Shown here: one piece after another, positions 46,658 to 56,661 of the stretch
Position numbering within the stretch: the stretch's first letter is position 1
Layout: each line of letters starts with the position of its first letter
Assembly: GCF_009712035.1 (NCBI RefSeq)
Contig: NZ_VILB01000002.1
Location: 211,926-275,925 of the forward strand
Source of the DNA: Anabaena sp. UHCC 0187
GTDB lineage: Bacteria; Cyanobacteriota; Cyanobacteriia; Cyanobacteriales; Nostocaceae
Direction of reading: 5' to 3'
DNA length: 64,000 nucleotides
Translations under genes and position numbers: made by a program
Notes under the pieces: generated by a model
What the model was told of the DNA's origin: nothing
Databases searched by the model: none
Seen by the model: only the letters and a program-made list of their open reading frames with translations

Positions 46658-47452
46658 TCATAGGACTCGGTGACTCCTGCTATAATGCCATTTAGCAAAA
46701 TCGGAAATATTAGAAATAATTAAAAAGTCAATAGTTTTAAATTGTTTATCAATAGCTGGTAAACTGCATACCTTAGCACCAATAGTTAAGTATGCCTGAA
46801 AAATATTAGGAATTGATATATGAGAATTTTCTGGATAATTTTGACTTAGTTCTATTAAATACTGTGAATGGGGAGATACTAAAATATGAGGATGGATAAA
46901 ATTGTTGTGCTTGAAATAATTAAAAGTACAAGCGGCCTCCCAGTGAGATTGTGTAAGTAAAGATGCACAGCCAAAAAAATATTGTTTTTGAGTCCAAATT
47001 AAATAATTAGCTAATCCTTTCCACAGTAATAATAGGGTATGACTATTGCGGTACTTTTTAGCTATACAAGCACGTCCCACCTCAACAGAAGATTGAAGAA
47101 CAGCATCAGGAATACCGTGAAGATTAAAGATATCAGCCGCATCAAATCCTAGATATTGAGCAGCCATGGTATAAGTTTGCATTCTATAAGTACCAATTGT
47201 TTCACCAGTATTCTTAGCAATGAGTAACAAATGATGACAAACTTGATCAAATTTATCTTGATCCATCTGGGCAATACTAGCATTAGGTAATCCCAAACCG
47301 AGTTCCAGGTTAAATACTTGAAAACGCAATTGAAAAATAGATTCTAGTTCTGCCGCATTCGCAGCTAGACGGAGGATATATTTATCAGTTTGCAAAATGG
47401 GAAAATCAGGGGGATGGAGTTGATAATTATTGTAGCGATAAGAAAGTTCCAT
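46658..47452 (-). CDS. GNAT-like acyltransferase of the OlsB/hemolysin type
   Basis: A 264-residue protein of the Acetyltransf_5 (OlsB-like) group. These N-acyl/acetyltransferases make acyl-amino acids such as ornithine lipids or lysophospholipids. Family-typical segments are LRFQVFNLELGLG, SVEVGRACIAKKYRNSHTLL (about 122-141) and YFFGCASLLTQSHWEA. The C-terminal quarter is less conserved. No partner acyltransferase (OlsA) is adjacent, so the product is not assigned. It lies on the minus strand, downstream of nadK beyond a terminator, and converges with the histidine kinase gene 28 bases away. Confidence 0.85.
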   Translation of the reverse strand: MELSYRYNNYQLHPPDFPILQTDKYILRLAANAAELESIFQLRFQVFNLELGLGLPNASIAQMDQDKFDQVCHHLLLIAKNTGETIGTYRMQTYTMAAQYLGFDAADIFNLHGIPDAVLQSSVEVGRACIAKKYRNSHTLLLLWKGLANYLIWTQKQYFFGCASLLTQSHWEAACTFNYFKHNNFIHPHILVSPHSQYLIELSQNYPENSHISIPNIFQAYLTIGAKVCSLPAIDKQFKTIDFLIISNISDFAKWHYSRSHRVL

Positions 47453-47615
47453 CTGTTTTCCTAAATAGATTTGTGAAATATTCTACTAATACCAGTGACA
47501 AGAGAGAATTAGAGGAATTACGAATTCTTTTCATTATGAGCTTAACTGCTCAAAAAATCTGGTAATAAGATACAAATTCACCCAGTTCATACTTTTAATT
47601 GTCAGTAAGAATAGA

Positions 47616-47650
47616 TATTAAAAACCCCCAAATATATTAAAATTGGGGGC
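47616..47650 (-). terminator. Terminator of the ndh-nadK operon
   Basis: On the minus strand: CCCCCAA, a 12-base AT loop, TTGGGGG, then TTTTTA. It lies about 60 bases after the nadK stop. Confidence 0.85.
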
Positions 47651-47708
47651 GAAGATGAATTTACTATTACGGACTTACCGGGGCAATGTTTAGAAAAGAT
47701 ACATAAAA

Positions 47709-48629
47709 TCAATTGCGGTGATTATTGTTGTAGCGAACTCTTGTACCAGCCCAAAGTAACTTCTCACGTAATGTTTGATAATATGAATTATTTGCCCGCA
47801 ATACAATAAACTTAGCGCGACAATCAGCCATTCGCACATCAACTCGGTGTCCTGGCCAAATTGAAGTAGATAACACACCATCCATCCACAGTTTGGTACT
47901 TAAATCGTAATCTCCCAACGGCCAAATACTGACCACAGAACCAGGGGGTAAAACCAGGGGACGACTAGAAAGACTCATGGGACAAATGGGAGTGATGGTA
48001 ATTGCTTCCATGCCATCGTGCATAATTGGTCCACTGGCAGAAACAGTATAACCAGTAGAACCTGTGGGAGTAGAGATAATTAACCCGTCTCCCACATATT
48101 GATCTACTATTTCACCATCAATTTCCATTTCCAGAATTGAGGTAATCATTCTGTCAGCAGAAGCGGGTTTGACACAAAACTCATTTAAAGCCAAATAACT
48201 TTCCGTCACGGGTTCTAAATTTGAGCCAGTTCCCTCATATACCGCTGCTTGTAACATCATGCGCCGTTGAATAGCATAACGGTCTTCTAACAGCCTGTCC
48301 CAAACTATTTCTGGATCTTGAAACTCATCTACTGACTCCGTTAAAAACCCCAAATGGCCGCCTACATTCACTCCGAGAATGGGAATACCGGCTGGTGCTA
48401 AATGTCTAGCACCAGTTAAAACAGTACCATCACCACCGAGTACCAAAGCTAGATCAATTGGTTGATTAGCAGAGGCCAAAAAAACCGGATAGGGGTTATC
48501 TTTTGGCCCACTAGGTCCCATCAATACTTGGCAATGACGATTTTCTAGTTGTTTAGCACAGAGTTCAGCCCAGCTTTTACTCTGGGGATCTCGCGCTTTA
48601 TACGCAATGATTACTTGCTTGAGTTGCAC
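47709..48629 (-). CDS. nadK: NAD kinase
   Basis: Phosphorylates NAD to NADP. It has 306 residues with the ATP/NAD site GGDGTVLTGARHL (65 onward). The second family motif is LNEFCVKPASADRM, followed by GDGLIISTPTGSTGYTVSASG. It is the last gene of the ndhAIGE operon, six bases after ndhE on the same strand. Supplying NADP beside NDH-1 makes sense for balancing redox carriers, though cyanobacteria often carry more than one NAD kinase. The terminator follows its stop. Confidence 0.97.
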   Translation of the reverse strand: MQLKQVIIAYKARDPQSKSWAELCAKQLENRHCQVLMGPSGPKDNPYPVFLASANQPIDLALVLGGDGTVLTGARHLAPAGIPILGVNVGGHLGFLTESVDEFQDPEIVWDRLLEDRYAIQRRMMLQAAVYEGTGSNLEPVTESYLALNEFCVKPASADRMITSILEMEIDGEIVDQYVGDGLIISTPTGSTGYTVSASGPIMHDGMEAITITPICPMSLSSRPLVLPPGSVVSIWPLGDYDLSTKLWMDGVLSTSIWPGHRVDVRMADCRAKFIVLRANNSYYQTLREKLLWAGTRVRYNNNHRN

Positions 48630-48635
48630 GCACTA

Positions 48636-48941
48636 TTACCACTTCAGGAGATTAAACTGCTCCATATCGACGGTATCACGGTTGCGATAAATAGTTAGAA
48701 CGATCGCCAACCCTACCGCCGCTTCTGCAGCTGCCACGGTAATCACGAAAACTGTGAAAACCTGACCCTTAATTAAGGCTGAATCAATGAAGTTGGAAAA
48801 TGCCATTAAATTTAAATTAACGGCATTTAGCAATAACTCAATTGACATGAGTACCCGCACTGCGTTGCGACTGGTAATTAAACCATAAATACCAATGCAA
48901 AACAAAGCTGCGGCTAGTAATAAAAAGTATTGGAGTTGCAT
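48636..48941 (-). CDS. ndhE: NDH-1 subunit 4L (NuoK type)
   Basis: A small membrane subunit of NAD(P)H dehydrogenase, 101 residues with three helices (about 2-22, 28-50, 60-84). The family motifs are [23 protein letters not shown] and [11 protein letters not shown], including the conserved Glu residues used in proton movement (near 36 and 73). It belongs to the thylakoid complex that handles cyclic electron flow and respiration. It is upstream of nadK in the ndhAIGE cluster. Confidence 0.97.
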   Translation of the reverse strand: MQLQYFLLLAAALFCIGIYGLITSRNAVRVLMSIELLLNAVNLNLMAFSNFIDSALIKGQVFTVFVITVAAAEAAVGLAIVLTIYRNRDTVDMEQFNLLKW

Positions 48942-49030
48942 GATTGATGATTGGTAATTGGTGATTGGTAATTGGTGATTGGTGATTGGGTGATTAATGT
49001 TCCCAGTCCCCAGTCCCCAGTCCCCAGTTC

Positions 49031-49648
49031 CTATTCCCCATTTCCAGAACTGCTACCAGTGCTGATGAGTTCTTTGGGGCGTTCTGGTAGGGTTAAAATT
49101 GTTTGTTGTAGGTCAGAAGTTGGTACTTGGTCGGGTAGATATTCCCGACGCGCCAAAATAATTGCCCCTACCATCGCTATTAGCAACAGGACGGAAGCTA
49201 ATTCAAAGGGTAGCAAAAAGTCGCTAAAGAAATGCTCACCAATGACAATGATGGAATTTTGACTAACTACGGGATTGGTAGTATAAGCCCAAGGTGTAGC
49301 TAATACCATTGTACTTAAAAGCGCAAATAGTCCAAAACTGACTAAAGCTGTAAATACTTTTCGTAATCCCGCACTAGGTAATGGTGAAAAATCCTGTCTT
49401 TTGTTTACCAACATGATGGCAAACAGAATTAAAACGTTAATTGCACCAACATAAATTAGTATTTGTGCTGATGCGACAAAATCACCATTTAGCAACAGGT
49501 ACATTCCCGCCATGCTGATAAATACTCCTCCCAGCAAAAAGGCGGAATAAACAATGTTAGAGAATAGCACCACACCCAGTGCTGTCCCAATCATCATTAC
49601 ACCAAGAATGCCAAGTGATACAGACTGTACTCCTTCGGCTAGATTCAC
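49031..49648 (-). CDS. ndhG: NDH-1 subunit 6 (NuoJ type)
   Basis: A 205-residue membrane subunit with five helices. The N-terminal [21 protein letters not shown] and the NuoJ-type [26 protein letters not shown] motifs (about 35-80) are clear. The C-terminal tail after about 165 is hydrophilic and ends with [18 protein letters not shown] sequence. It is third in the minus-strand ndh operon. The spacer to ndhI (49660-49720) contains CAGTTGT-type repeats. Confidence 0.96.
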   Translation of the reverse strand: MNLAEGVQSVSLGILGVMMIGTALGVVLFSNIVYSAFLLGGVFISMAGMYLLLNGDFVASAQILIYVGAINVLILFAIMLVNKRQDFSPLPSAGLRKVFTALVSFGLFALLSTMVLATPWAYTTNPVVSQNSIIVIGEHFFSDFLLPFELASVLLLIAMVGAIILARREYLPDQVPTSDLQQTILTLPERPKELISTGSSSGNGE

Positions 49649-49659
49649 TGTTTTTGTCC

Positions 49660-49720
49660 TTAGTCAGTTGTTAGTTGTCAGTGGTCAGTTGTCAGTTGTC
49701 AATGGTCAGTTGTAAATTAT
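49660..49720. repeat. GTCAGTTGT heptamer array in the ndhG-ndhI spacer
   Basis: Reverse-complement copies of the CTGACAA heptamer type (GTTGTCA, GTGGTCA). It is the same repeat family as in the ATP synthase operon. Confidence 0.8.
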
Positions 49721-49750
49721 CTTTCCTAATGACTAATGACTAATAACTAA

Positions 49751-50332
49751 TTATTTTTCTGTTTCTACTAGGTCTTCTGGACGAGAACCAGCGCGGGGGG
49801 CATCGGCGGGGACTCCGTGGGGGTCCATTACGCCTTTAGGTAGGTAAACAAGTTCCCGGAGTGGTGTCACCATTGGATCATTTGTGACTTTATAGGGCAA
49901 ACGTCCCAGAGCTACGCTATCGTAATTAAGTTCATGGCGATCGTAAGTGGATAGTTCATATTCTTCTGTCATGGATAAACAGTTGGTGGGACAGTATTCC
50001 ACACAGTTACCGCAGAAGATACAAACTCCAAAATCAATACTGTAGTGTTTGAGCTTTTTCTTTTTCGTGCCTTTGTCCATTTCCCAATCAACTACAGGAA
50101 GATTAATGGGACAAACACGCACACAAACTTCACAAGCAATACACTTGTCAAATTCATAGTGAATGCGGCCGCGAAATCTTTCACCGGGAATCAATTTTTC
50201 GTAGGGATATTGAACGGTAACGGGTCGCCGGCTCATGTGATCAAAGGTGACGGCTAATCCTTGACCAATATAACGACCTGCTTGTACTGCTTCTTTGGCG
50301 TAATCACCAACTTGTTTAAGGAACTTGAGCAT
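49751..50332 (-). CDS. ndhI: NDH-1 iron-sulfur subunit I
   Basis: A 193-residue ferredoxin-like subunit carrying two 4Fe-4S clusters through [12 protein letters not shown] (about 62-73) and [12 protein letters not shown] (about 97-108). The N-terminal part is an amphipathic helix attaching to the membrane ([18 protein letters not shown]). It receives electrons from ferredoxin in the cyanobacterial NDH-1 peripheral arm. The order ndhA-ndhI-ndhG-ndhE on the minus strand is that of other cyanobacteria. Confidence 0.97.
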   Translation of the reverse strand: MLKFLKQVGDYAKEAVQAGRYIGQGLAVTFDHMSRRPVTVQYPYEKLIPGERFRGRIHYEFDKCIACEVCVRVCPINLPVVDWEMDKGTKKKKLKHYSIDFGVCIFCGNCVEYCPTNCLSMTEEYELSTYDRHELNYDSVALGRLPYKVTNDPMVTPLRELVYLPKGVMDPHGVPADAPRAGSRPEDLVETEK

Positions 50333-50352
50333 TTTGTGTCTCTACTCTTTTC

Positions 50353-50505
50353 AGGCGATAGGTAAGAGGTGATTGGTAAGAGGTAAGAGGTAAGAGGTGA
50401 TTGGTGATTGGTAAGAGGTGATTGGTAAGAGGTGATTAGGAAAACTATTACCCAGTCCCCAGTCCCCAGTCCCCAGTCCCCAGTCCCCAATCCCCAGTCC
50501 CCATT
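50353..50505. repeat. GGTAAGAGGTGATTGGT and CCCCAGT arrays between ndhI and ndhA
   Basis: The first array consists of about ten units of GGTAAGA or GGTGATT (50355-50440). The second is six to seven units of CCCCAGT (50452-50505), which run to the last codons of ndhA. The spacer is otherwise empty. Confidence 0.85.
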
Positions 50506-51622
50506 ACCCACCGAATGCGAAGGGAAAGGCTAGTTTGAAGGCGGCGGTTAATAGGAGATTTACCAAGCCTATTGGTAAAAGGAATTTCCATCCTAAGTTT
50601 AGCAATTGGTCAATTCGGACTCGTGGTACTGTCCAACGAATGAGAATGGCCAGAAATACGAGTAGGTAGGCTTTAATTACGGTCATGGTAATCCCTATAA
50701 CCGCTGTAACCACCTGGATTGCCGGGTCGCTTTCACTAACTCCTAACCAACCAGTGATCATTTCCAGAGGTATGGGACAATGCCAACCACCAAGGTACAA
50801 AATTGCTACTAATAAAGCAGAAAGTACCAGGTTGATGTAGGAACTGAGGTAGAAGAGGGCGAATTTCATCCCTGAATACTCGGTCTGATACCCTGCTACT
50901 AGTTCTTCTTCTGCTTCTGGTAAGTCAAAGGGTAAGCGTTCGCATTCTGCTAGGGCGGCTATCCAAAAGATCATAAAACCTAATGGTTGTCGCCAAATGT
51001 TCCAGCCTAAAATGCCAAAGTTAGATTGCTGATTCACAATGTCAACGGTGCTAAGACTGTTGGACATCATGGCGATCGCTAGTACACTCAATGCTAAGGG
51101 AATTTCATAACTGATGGACTGCGCTGCTGCCCGTAAACCTCCCAACAAGGCGTATTTATTATTAGAGGCATAACCTGCCATTAATAAACCAATGGGCTGA
51201 ATACTGGATAATGCAATCCACAAGAACACGCCCATGCCGACGTTAGCAATGATGATATTCTGTCCAAATGGCACAATTAAATAAGACAGAAATACTGGTA
51301 AAACGACAATAATTGGCCCAATGGTAAATAGCCAAGGATCTGCTTTAGCTGGGATGATATCTTCTTTAAATACCAGCTTCAGACCATCTGCCACAGGCAC
51401 TAACAATCCAAAAGGCCCTTGATATTCGGGCCCAATCCGTTGCTGTGCTGCCGCAGAAATTTTCCGTTCTAGCCATGTGGCAACTAGTACGCCTACTGTG
51501 GCTCCAATAAGCATCAATACCATTGGTAATGGCATCCATAAGGCTTTGGCTGCTCCTGGGGGTACGCCTAAGTCCTTGACAGATTGAATAAAAGTTCCTT
51601 GGAGGTCAATTCCTGGATTCAT
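50504..51622 (-). CDS. ndhA: NDH-1 subunit 1 (NuoH type)
   Basis: A 372-residue membrane subunit at the junction of the peripheral and membrane arms, close to the quinone site. The family segments are [20 protein letters not shown] (about 60-78), [11 protein letters not shown] and [14 protein letters not shown] with its conserved acid cluster (about 237-250). Eight hydrophobic segments are visible. It is the first gene of the ndhAIGE-nadK operon, with about 570 bases to citrate synthase upstream. Confidence 0.97.
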   Translation of the reverse strand: MNPGIDLQGTFIQSVKDLGVPPGAAKALWMPLPMVLMLIGATVGVLVATWLERKISAAAQQRIGPEYQGPFGLLVPVADGLKLVFKEDIIPAKADPWLFTIGPIIVVLPVFLSYLIVPFGQNIIIANVGMGVFLWIALSSIQPIGLLMAGYASNNKYALLGGLRAAAQSISYEIPLALSVLAIAMMSNSLSTVDIVNQQSNFGILGWNIWRQPLGFMIFWIAALAECERLPFDLPEAEEELVAGYQTEYSGMKFALFYLSSYINLVLSALLVAILYLGGWHCPIPLEMITGWLGVSESDPAIQVVTAVIGITMTVIKAYLLVFLAILIRWTVPRVRIDQLLNLGWKFLLPIGLVNLLLTAAFKLAFPFAFGG

Positions 51623-52191
51623 GTTTGCTGCTCTTTAAGTCAACGTTCTGATGAACTATGAAGGATGAAATCAGTGATTCCCGTCTTCATTTTTTTTCCT
51701 TCAGCTTTAGTAATAATCTCTGCTGAGATGATGCCCGATTGTAAATTTATTGCCAATTCCCATGTTTAGTATATCCTTGGATGGTTTTTGCCATGAGACT
51801 CAAGAGACAACTTCTACTTATGGTTGGGATTGGGAATTGATGATTGGTGAGTGGGAAAATGGGCAAAAGTTTACCCATTAAGTCGTTAGACAAGACAAAC
51901 TAGCCGCTTCCAGGTTGGCAACGGTTGTCTATTGTATCCAAATTGTCTGATTTTCCAGAACTGGCTGCTGTTGTAAATTTGCCAATGGGAGCAGGTTGTA
52001 ATTTTGGACTACAAGCCTCAATGGCAGATATGACAGTTATCAATCTGTCCACTAGAGGGCTTGAATTGAACATCCAAAATCTAGAGTTGAGTTATTTGTT
52101 GTCGCAAGAGGCAAGAGGCAACAGTAAAAACCTTGTCATTGCTGACTTCGAGATTTTCAGAATGTCCTAACCACCTTGTCCACTGCCATAG
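51623..52191. other. Spacer between gltA and ndhA
   Basis: A 569-base region with no supported gene apart from the doubtful small frame. It should hold the promoter of the ndhA operon near its lower end. A short GGGATTGG repeat remnant occurs at about 51823-51852. Confidence 0.5.
51925..52170 (+). CDS. Doubtful small hypothetical protein
   Basis: An 81-codon plus-strand frame with a TTG start, or a later ATG giving MGAGCNFGLQASM. It lies between ndhA and gltA, both on the other strand. The translation is of ordinary composition (LSTRGLELNIQNLELSYLL) and not repeat-derived, but no motif or convincing ribosome-binding site is seen. It may be chance. Confidence 0.2.
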   Translation: MSIVSKLSDFPELAAVVNLPMGAGCNFGLQASMADMTVINLSTRGLELNIQNLELSYLLSQEARGNSKNLVIADFEIFRMS

Positions 52192-53328
52192 TTAACGTTT
52201 GTCAATGGGAGTGTAAGCGATTTCGTGACGACCGTTGTAAATTTGGGTAGGACGGAAAATTCGGTTTTCTACCAGTTGTTCTTTCCAGTGTGCTAACCAA
52301 CCAGCTACACGAGCGATCGCAAATACTGGTGTAAACAAGTCTGTAGGAATTCCCATTTTCCTATACACCAAACCAGAATAAAAGTCAACGTTAGGATAAA
52401 TCCCTTTGCTACCCAGTTTTTCGGAAACTACCCGTTCCATTTCTTGGGCAATTTCATAATATTCGTCATAGCCAAACTTATCGAACAACTGCTCTGCCAA
52501 GCCTTGTAAGATTGTAGCGCGGGGGTCTTTGACTTTGTAGACCCGATGCCCAAAGCCCATAATTTTAGCTTTGCGCTGCATCAGATTATCCACATAAGGA
52601 CGAACATTCTCCACAGAACCAATTTCTTCTAGCATCTGAATTACTTCTTCGTTCGCTCCACCATGAAGCGGACCACCTAAAGTACCTACGGCACTAGCAA
52701 CTACTGCATAGGGATCAGTTAAAGTAGAAGCTGTTACCCTAGCACTAAAGGTAGAAGCATTCATTGTATGCTCAACGTGAAGGATTAAGCATACATCAAA
52801 GATTTTAGCCATTAAAGGATCAGGCTCTTTCTCATTAAGCATATATAGGAAGTTAGCAGCATAGCCTAAATCATCTCTAGGCTTAACTGGGTCATTGCCT
52901 TCCCGCATTAACTGAAATGCTGCTACCATTGTGGGAATAGTAGCTATTAAACGGACAGCCGCCGTCCGAATATAGACCGGATTATGTAAGTCCCGACGAG
53001 AATAGAATAAACCTAAAGCAGCAGCCGAAGCTTGAAGAGCATCCATCGGATGACCACTTTCAGGGAAGCATTTCATCATATCCCGAATGCGGTATTTGAT
53101 GCGTCTGTGGAAGAGAACTTCATGCTCAAATGCTTTTAGTTCTTCCTCATTTGGTAACTCACCCCAAATTAACAGATATGCAGTTTCTAGGAATGTACTT
53201 TTTTCGGCTAATTCCTCAATCCTGATACCACGATATTCTAGAATTCCTTTCTGCCCGTCTACATAACTAATACTCGACTGGGCTGCGGGAATGCCTTCTA
53301 AACCAGGCTTGTATTCGCATACCGTCAT
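52192..53328 (-). CDS. gltA: Citrate synthase
   Basis: Condenses acetyl-CoA and oxaloacetate, entry to the cyanobacterial (branched) citric acid cycle. 378 residues, the shorter type. Catalytic residues sit in HGGANEEV, FGHRVYKVKDPRA and the Asp of NVDFYSGLVY, with substrate-binding segments EHTMNASTFSARV and VHLEH-like ILHVEHT. The upstream gene on the same strand is sixA. It is transcribed toward the ndh operon but separated by a long spacer, so probably independently. Confidence 0.97.
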   Translation of the reverse strand: MTVCEYKPGLEGIPAAQSSISYVDGQKGILEYRGIRIEELAEKSTFLETAYLLIWGELPNEEELKAFEHEVLFHRRIKYRIRDMMKCFPESGHPMDALQASAAALGLFYSRRDLHNPVYIRTAAVRLIATIPTMVAAFQLMREGNDPVKPRDDLGYAANFLYMLNEKEPDPLMAKIFDVCLILHVEHTMNASTFSARVTASTLTDPYAVVASAVGTLGGPLHGGANEEVIQMLEEIGSVENVRPYVDNLMQRKAKIMGFGHRVYKVKDPRATILQGLAEQLFDKFGYDEYYEIAQEMERVVSEKLGSKGIYPNVDFYSGLVYRKMGIPTDLFTPVFAIARVAGWLAHWKEQLVENRIFRPTQIYNGRHEIAYTPIDKR

Positions 53329-53416
53329 GGCAACACCATTTACTTTGTAAAATATCTGCTCACGCTAACTCACCAGAGACTATTTTCACCATAACAGTTG
53401 CAGATGTAACAACTAA

Positions 53417-53911
53417 TTACAGCAGGTACTTGGGTGGTGTCAACCAAAACATTTGACTACGACCCCAAGCTGAACCATCATCTGGTAGTTTTATTCCCAT
53501 CATACCTGCTTTTTTAAGGATGAGGCTCTCTTTTGCTTCTCCCCACAGGAGAATTTCTGCCCAATGGCTTAAATTAGGCTCGTGGCCTACCAATGCTAGT
53601 CGGGTTTTCTGGGGATAATTTCTGGGTTCAAGCCATTCTTGCAGCCAATTCTGAAGATTACCTGCAAAGTTAAGATGATGAGATGCTTCTAACTGGGAAC
53701 TCAATCCAGCGGCAATGAGTATTTCTGCTGTTTGGTAAGCGCGAACTAGGGGACTGGTAAGAATTAGATCAAAGTGTAATTCTAGCTTTAGTAATTTTTG
53801 AGCTATTTTCTCGGTTTTTTGTCGTCCTTCTGGGGTGAGTTGTCGTTCTTCGTCTTTGAGGTTCGGTTGATGTTCTTCGGCAATGCCATGACGGATTAAG
53901 TATAGTTCCAT
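53417..53911 (-). CDS. sixA: Phosphohistidine phosphatase SixA
   Basis: A small phosphoglycerate-mutase-fold phosphatase of 164 residues that removes phosphate from histidine in phosphotransfer proteins. The catalytic motif is LIRHGIAEEH, with the nucleophile His8 and Arg7. A second His lies in VGHEPNLS, and the substrate region SPLVRAYQTAEIL is present. The length is normal. The gene is 88 bases upstream of gltA on the same strand. Confidence 0.95.
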   Translation of the reverse strand: MELYLIRHGIAEEHQPNLKDEERQLTPEGRQKTEKIAQKLLKLELHFDLILTSPLVRAYQTAEILIAAGLSSQLEASHHLNFAGNLQNWLQEWLEPRNYPQKTRLALVGHEPNLSHWAEILLWGEAKESLILKKAGMMGIKLPDDGSAWGRSQMFWLTPPKYLL

Positions 53912-53934
53912 GTTTTTAGTTGGGCGTTTTTATA

Positions 53935-54120
53935 TTATTTTTTGTTTCGCGCAAAGACGCAAAGGTGACTCTTACCCAAATCCACTACTTCCTCAATTAA
54001 ATTTTCTAAATCTAGTATTTCCCAATTTCGAGATTTTAAAAGGTCTGCTGTTTGTTCTACCCAAGCATAAAAATCTTGCTCATACAGAAGTTGTAAAATT
54101 TGGGGGTTTTTCGTCTTCAT
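53935..54120 (-). pseudogene. DUF29 gene, truncated by a repeat
   Basis: The N-terminal 50 residues follow the DUF29 family (LYEQDFYAWVEQTADLLKS, then LENLIEEVVDLGKS). The frame then runs into SHLCVFARNKK, which is encoded by a CGCAAAGACGCAAAGG repeat, and stops at 61 residues. DUF29 proteins are normally about 140-160 residues and the rest is missing. It may be expressed as a fragment. Confidence 0.8.
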
Positions 54121-54233
54121 GGGATTGCCTCAAACACTACTTTTAAGTTGCAATTAACCGCCAATAAATTCATTTGCATGGGTTCAGCATCGCTAAACCC
54201 TAAATCAATCAAGTCTTTAAATCCGATTTAAGA

Positions 54234-55511
54234 CTAAATTGGATTATCTCTAGGATTCACCAATCTCAATAATTTCTGTTTGATTTGTGCATCAAAAACT
54301 TCCCATTTAATTTTGGCATAAGCCGAGTTTTCATTACCACCAGATAAGAAACCCATGGGAATTTCAAAACCTCCCGCACCCGTCCTTCCACCACCAAAAA
54401 ATCGCCCGGCGCTATCTTGTCCAAAGGCTTCTTTAATAAATTCGTCAGGATCTAAAGTAAGTTTTGTGGTTCTCAAAGAACCTATCACCACTTCTAGTTC
54501 GTCATCTTCATCATGAACAATTCCATAAACTACTGCGGTATGCACATTTTCTTCAGTAACGAGAAAATCAGCGGCTTGGGGAATTGCATCCCGATCCTCA
54601 TAACGCAAGTAACCAACACCAGCTATAGAAAAGTTATTTTGAACGATGCGGTTTTTCAGCGATCGCTCGATCACATCCATGACCCGCTTAGAACGATTTG
54701 CTTGTAAAATAGCATTTAGTAACTGAACATCATAAAATCTGCTCAAATACCCAGCCGCCATAAAATCTTCTTCTTGAGCTTGCATCAACCGATTTGTATC
54801 TGAGCGTAAACCGTGCATTAAAGCTGTAGCACATTTAACGTGCTGGCTAATGCTGTTATCTAAGGTTAATAATCCTGCTTGTAAGTATTGAGTAAAGATT
54901 GTGGCTGTGGCTCGTACATAGGGACGAACATCGGTAAACTCTGACTTGAGTTCCCCTTGCAAACTATGATGATCTACTAGCACTATGAGGGGAATTCCGG
55001 CTTGTTGTATTGCTGGTAATAACTGAGACGTAGTTCCCTGGTTGTCAATTAACACAAACCCTTGATAAGATGACAAATCCTTATTTTTTAAGGTTTGCAT
55101 TGTCCACCGTTGAGCAGGTAAATTAGTTAACTTAACTAAAGCAATATTTTCTTGGTGGCTTAACGTCCCTGCATAAACAATGTCACATTTGATATCATAC
55201 TGTTGGGCAATTAATTGGTAAGACCACGCACAAGAAAGAGCATCAGGATCAGGAAAATCCTGTAAAATCACTAACTGACGCTCATGACGGTGTACCAGTA
55301 GAGTTTTTTTTAATTCTTCTGATTTCTGCGTAGCCAGAGAATTACCACGTTGGGCTAAATAGATACCTCCATCACCATTAGAGGATGGTAAAGAAGTCCG
55401 GGTTAAAGGTGGAAGTTCAATTAACTCTTTCTCTATTTCTACTTCCTCTGGATGGGGATCTGTGGTCAATGATAAACTCTCAAATTGAGAAGCTGGATAA
55501 TTCACGTACAT
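54234..55511 (-). CDS. DHH-family phosphoesterase (nanoRNase type)
   Basis: A 425-residue phosphodiesterase with a DHH domain and a DHHA1 domain. Metal ligands occur in DFPDPDAL (Asp88/Asp90), in LIDNQG and in VLVDHHS (Asp180-His181-His182). The DHHA1 part carries the GGGRTGAGGFEIP motif (about 373-386). An extra 75-residue N-terminal extension is acidic and probably disordered. Relatives degrade short oligoribonucleotides or pAp or cyclic dinucleotides; which substrate applies here is open. It is transcribed alone. Confidence 0.93.
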   Translation of the reverse strand: MYVNYPASQFESLSLTTDPHPEEVEIEKELIELPPLTRTSLPSSNGDGGIYLAQRGNSLATQKSEELKKTLLVHRHERQLVILQDFPDPDALSCAWSYQLIAQQYDIKCDIVYAGTLSHQENIALVKLTNLPAQRWTMQTLKNKDLSSYQGFVLIDNQGTTSQLLPAIQQAGIPLIVLVDHHSLQGELKSEFTDVRPYVRATATIFTQYLQAGLLTLDNSISQHVKCATALMHGLRSDTNRLMQAQEEDFMAAGYLSRFYDVQLLNAILQANRSKRVMDVIERSLKNRIVQNNFSIAGVGYLRYEDRDAIPQAADFLVTEENVHTAVVYGIVHDEDDELEVVIGSLRTTKLTLDPDEFIKEAFGQDSAGRFFGGGRTGAGGFEIPMGFLSGGNENSAYAKIKWEVFDAQIKQKLLRLVNPRDNPI

Positions 55512-56163
55512 AAGGAACTGTATTTTTAAGCGTTGAATTGGTACTATTTGTGTAGATGCAATCTAAGCGATGATGCGCCCATAAAGCTACATAAGACTTG
55601 GCAATAATCTAAAACTAATTGTGGCACTGTGTAGAGTGGTTTATTTTTTTGTCAATAGCATGAGTCAAGGATCTATTACATCCACCTAAAGTGCTACAGA
55701 GATGATGAAAATTAAGTACGCTTTACCTCTTGGAATATATCCCACCTCATAATTTGTGGATTTGTCTAAACAAATATGCAGATTTTTATGAAAAAACTTT
55801 GATAATTATCTTGAATATTTATTTGACTTGTGTTATTTTCGTTATTCTGCGTGCAAATTGATATCTCAATTTATTGGTGGCAAATCATTTACCTGTAATT
55901 GTAACAAATTATCAGTTAAGAACAAAATCTATCTATAATATCGTTTTTTTGCAGCACCACGCCAATTCTTGAAATTGATGTTTTCAGATGCTGCGGACAT
56001 GAAAATATCAGCTTATTGCAAATTTGCCATAAGCTGTAGTCATCACTAATCCAACACAAGCGAAAACCCTACTTGTAGTTACTGTCATTGACTTTAATTA
56101 GCCAAACAGTTATATCCACAGGTGTAATTTGTCCTGAGTTTTTGTAGTTAATTATGTGTAATG
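55512..56163. other. Gene-free region between the HNH and DHH genes
   Basis: A 652-base AT-rich stretch. I found no supported gene, tRNA, recognised repeat or strong hairpin. The DHH promoter should lie in the lower part. Confidence 0.5.
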
Positions 56164-56661
56164 TCAAAGACCTATGACATACTTTTGCCACTCCTGGTGA
56201 AGTCCACTTTTAAGATGCTTTGTTACCTCAAAGTAGAGGCTGCTGTAAGGTTGACGGGGTAAATGACGCAAAGGCATTCGGGCTTCTTGGGGTGTACGAC
56301 AGCCTTTTTTAATGTTGCAGCGTACACAAGCAGTAACAATATTCTCCCAAGTATCTCCCCCTCCTCGTGATCTCGGCATGACATGATCTAGGGTCAAACC
56401 GTCTCCTGTGTGACCACAGTATTGACAAGTATGGCTATCACGATGCAAGATATTTCGTCGAGTGAGAGGAATTTCCATATAAGGAACGCGGACATAGTGG
56501 CGCAACCGGATCACGGTTGGCATCGGAAAATCCGAGTAAAGGAATTTACCGTTGTATTCTAAGCGTTCAGCCTTGCCTTTAATCAACAACACGGTGGCGC
56601 GTCGCCAACTGGTGATGTTGAGCGGTTCGTAAGAGGCGTTCAGGACTAAAACCTTCCTCAT
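56164..56661 (-). CDS. HNH endonuclease
   Basis: A 165-residue HNH protein of the widespread cyanobacterial form. The N-terminal VLVLNASYEPLNITSWRRA (about 4-22) is typical, followed by basic Lys and Arg. The nuclease part has CQYCG, LTLDHVMPRSRGG and CVRCNIKKG (about 86-120). It cuts or nicks DNA in relatives; the role in the cell is not known. It is highly conserved in cyanobacteria, so a housekeeping function is more likely than a mobile one. It is unrelated in length to the small HNH protein at 29.5 kb. Confidence 0.93.
   Translation of the reverse strand: MRKVLVLNASYEPLNITSWRRATVLLIKGKAERLEYNGKFLYSDFPMPTVIRLRHYVRVPYMEIPLTRRNILHRDSHTCQYCGHTGDGLTLDHVMPRSRGGGDTWENIVTACVRCNIKKGCRTPQEARMPLRHLPRQPYSSLYFEVTKHLKSGLHQEWQKYVIGL

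Noticed and set aside
50254..50511. Minus-strand frame beginning [16 protein letters not shown]
   Set aside because: It is translated CCCCAGT and GGTGATT repeats overlapping ndhI and is not a gene.
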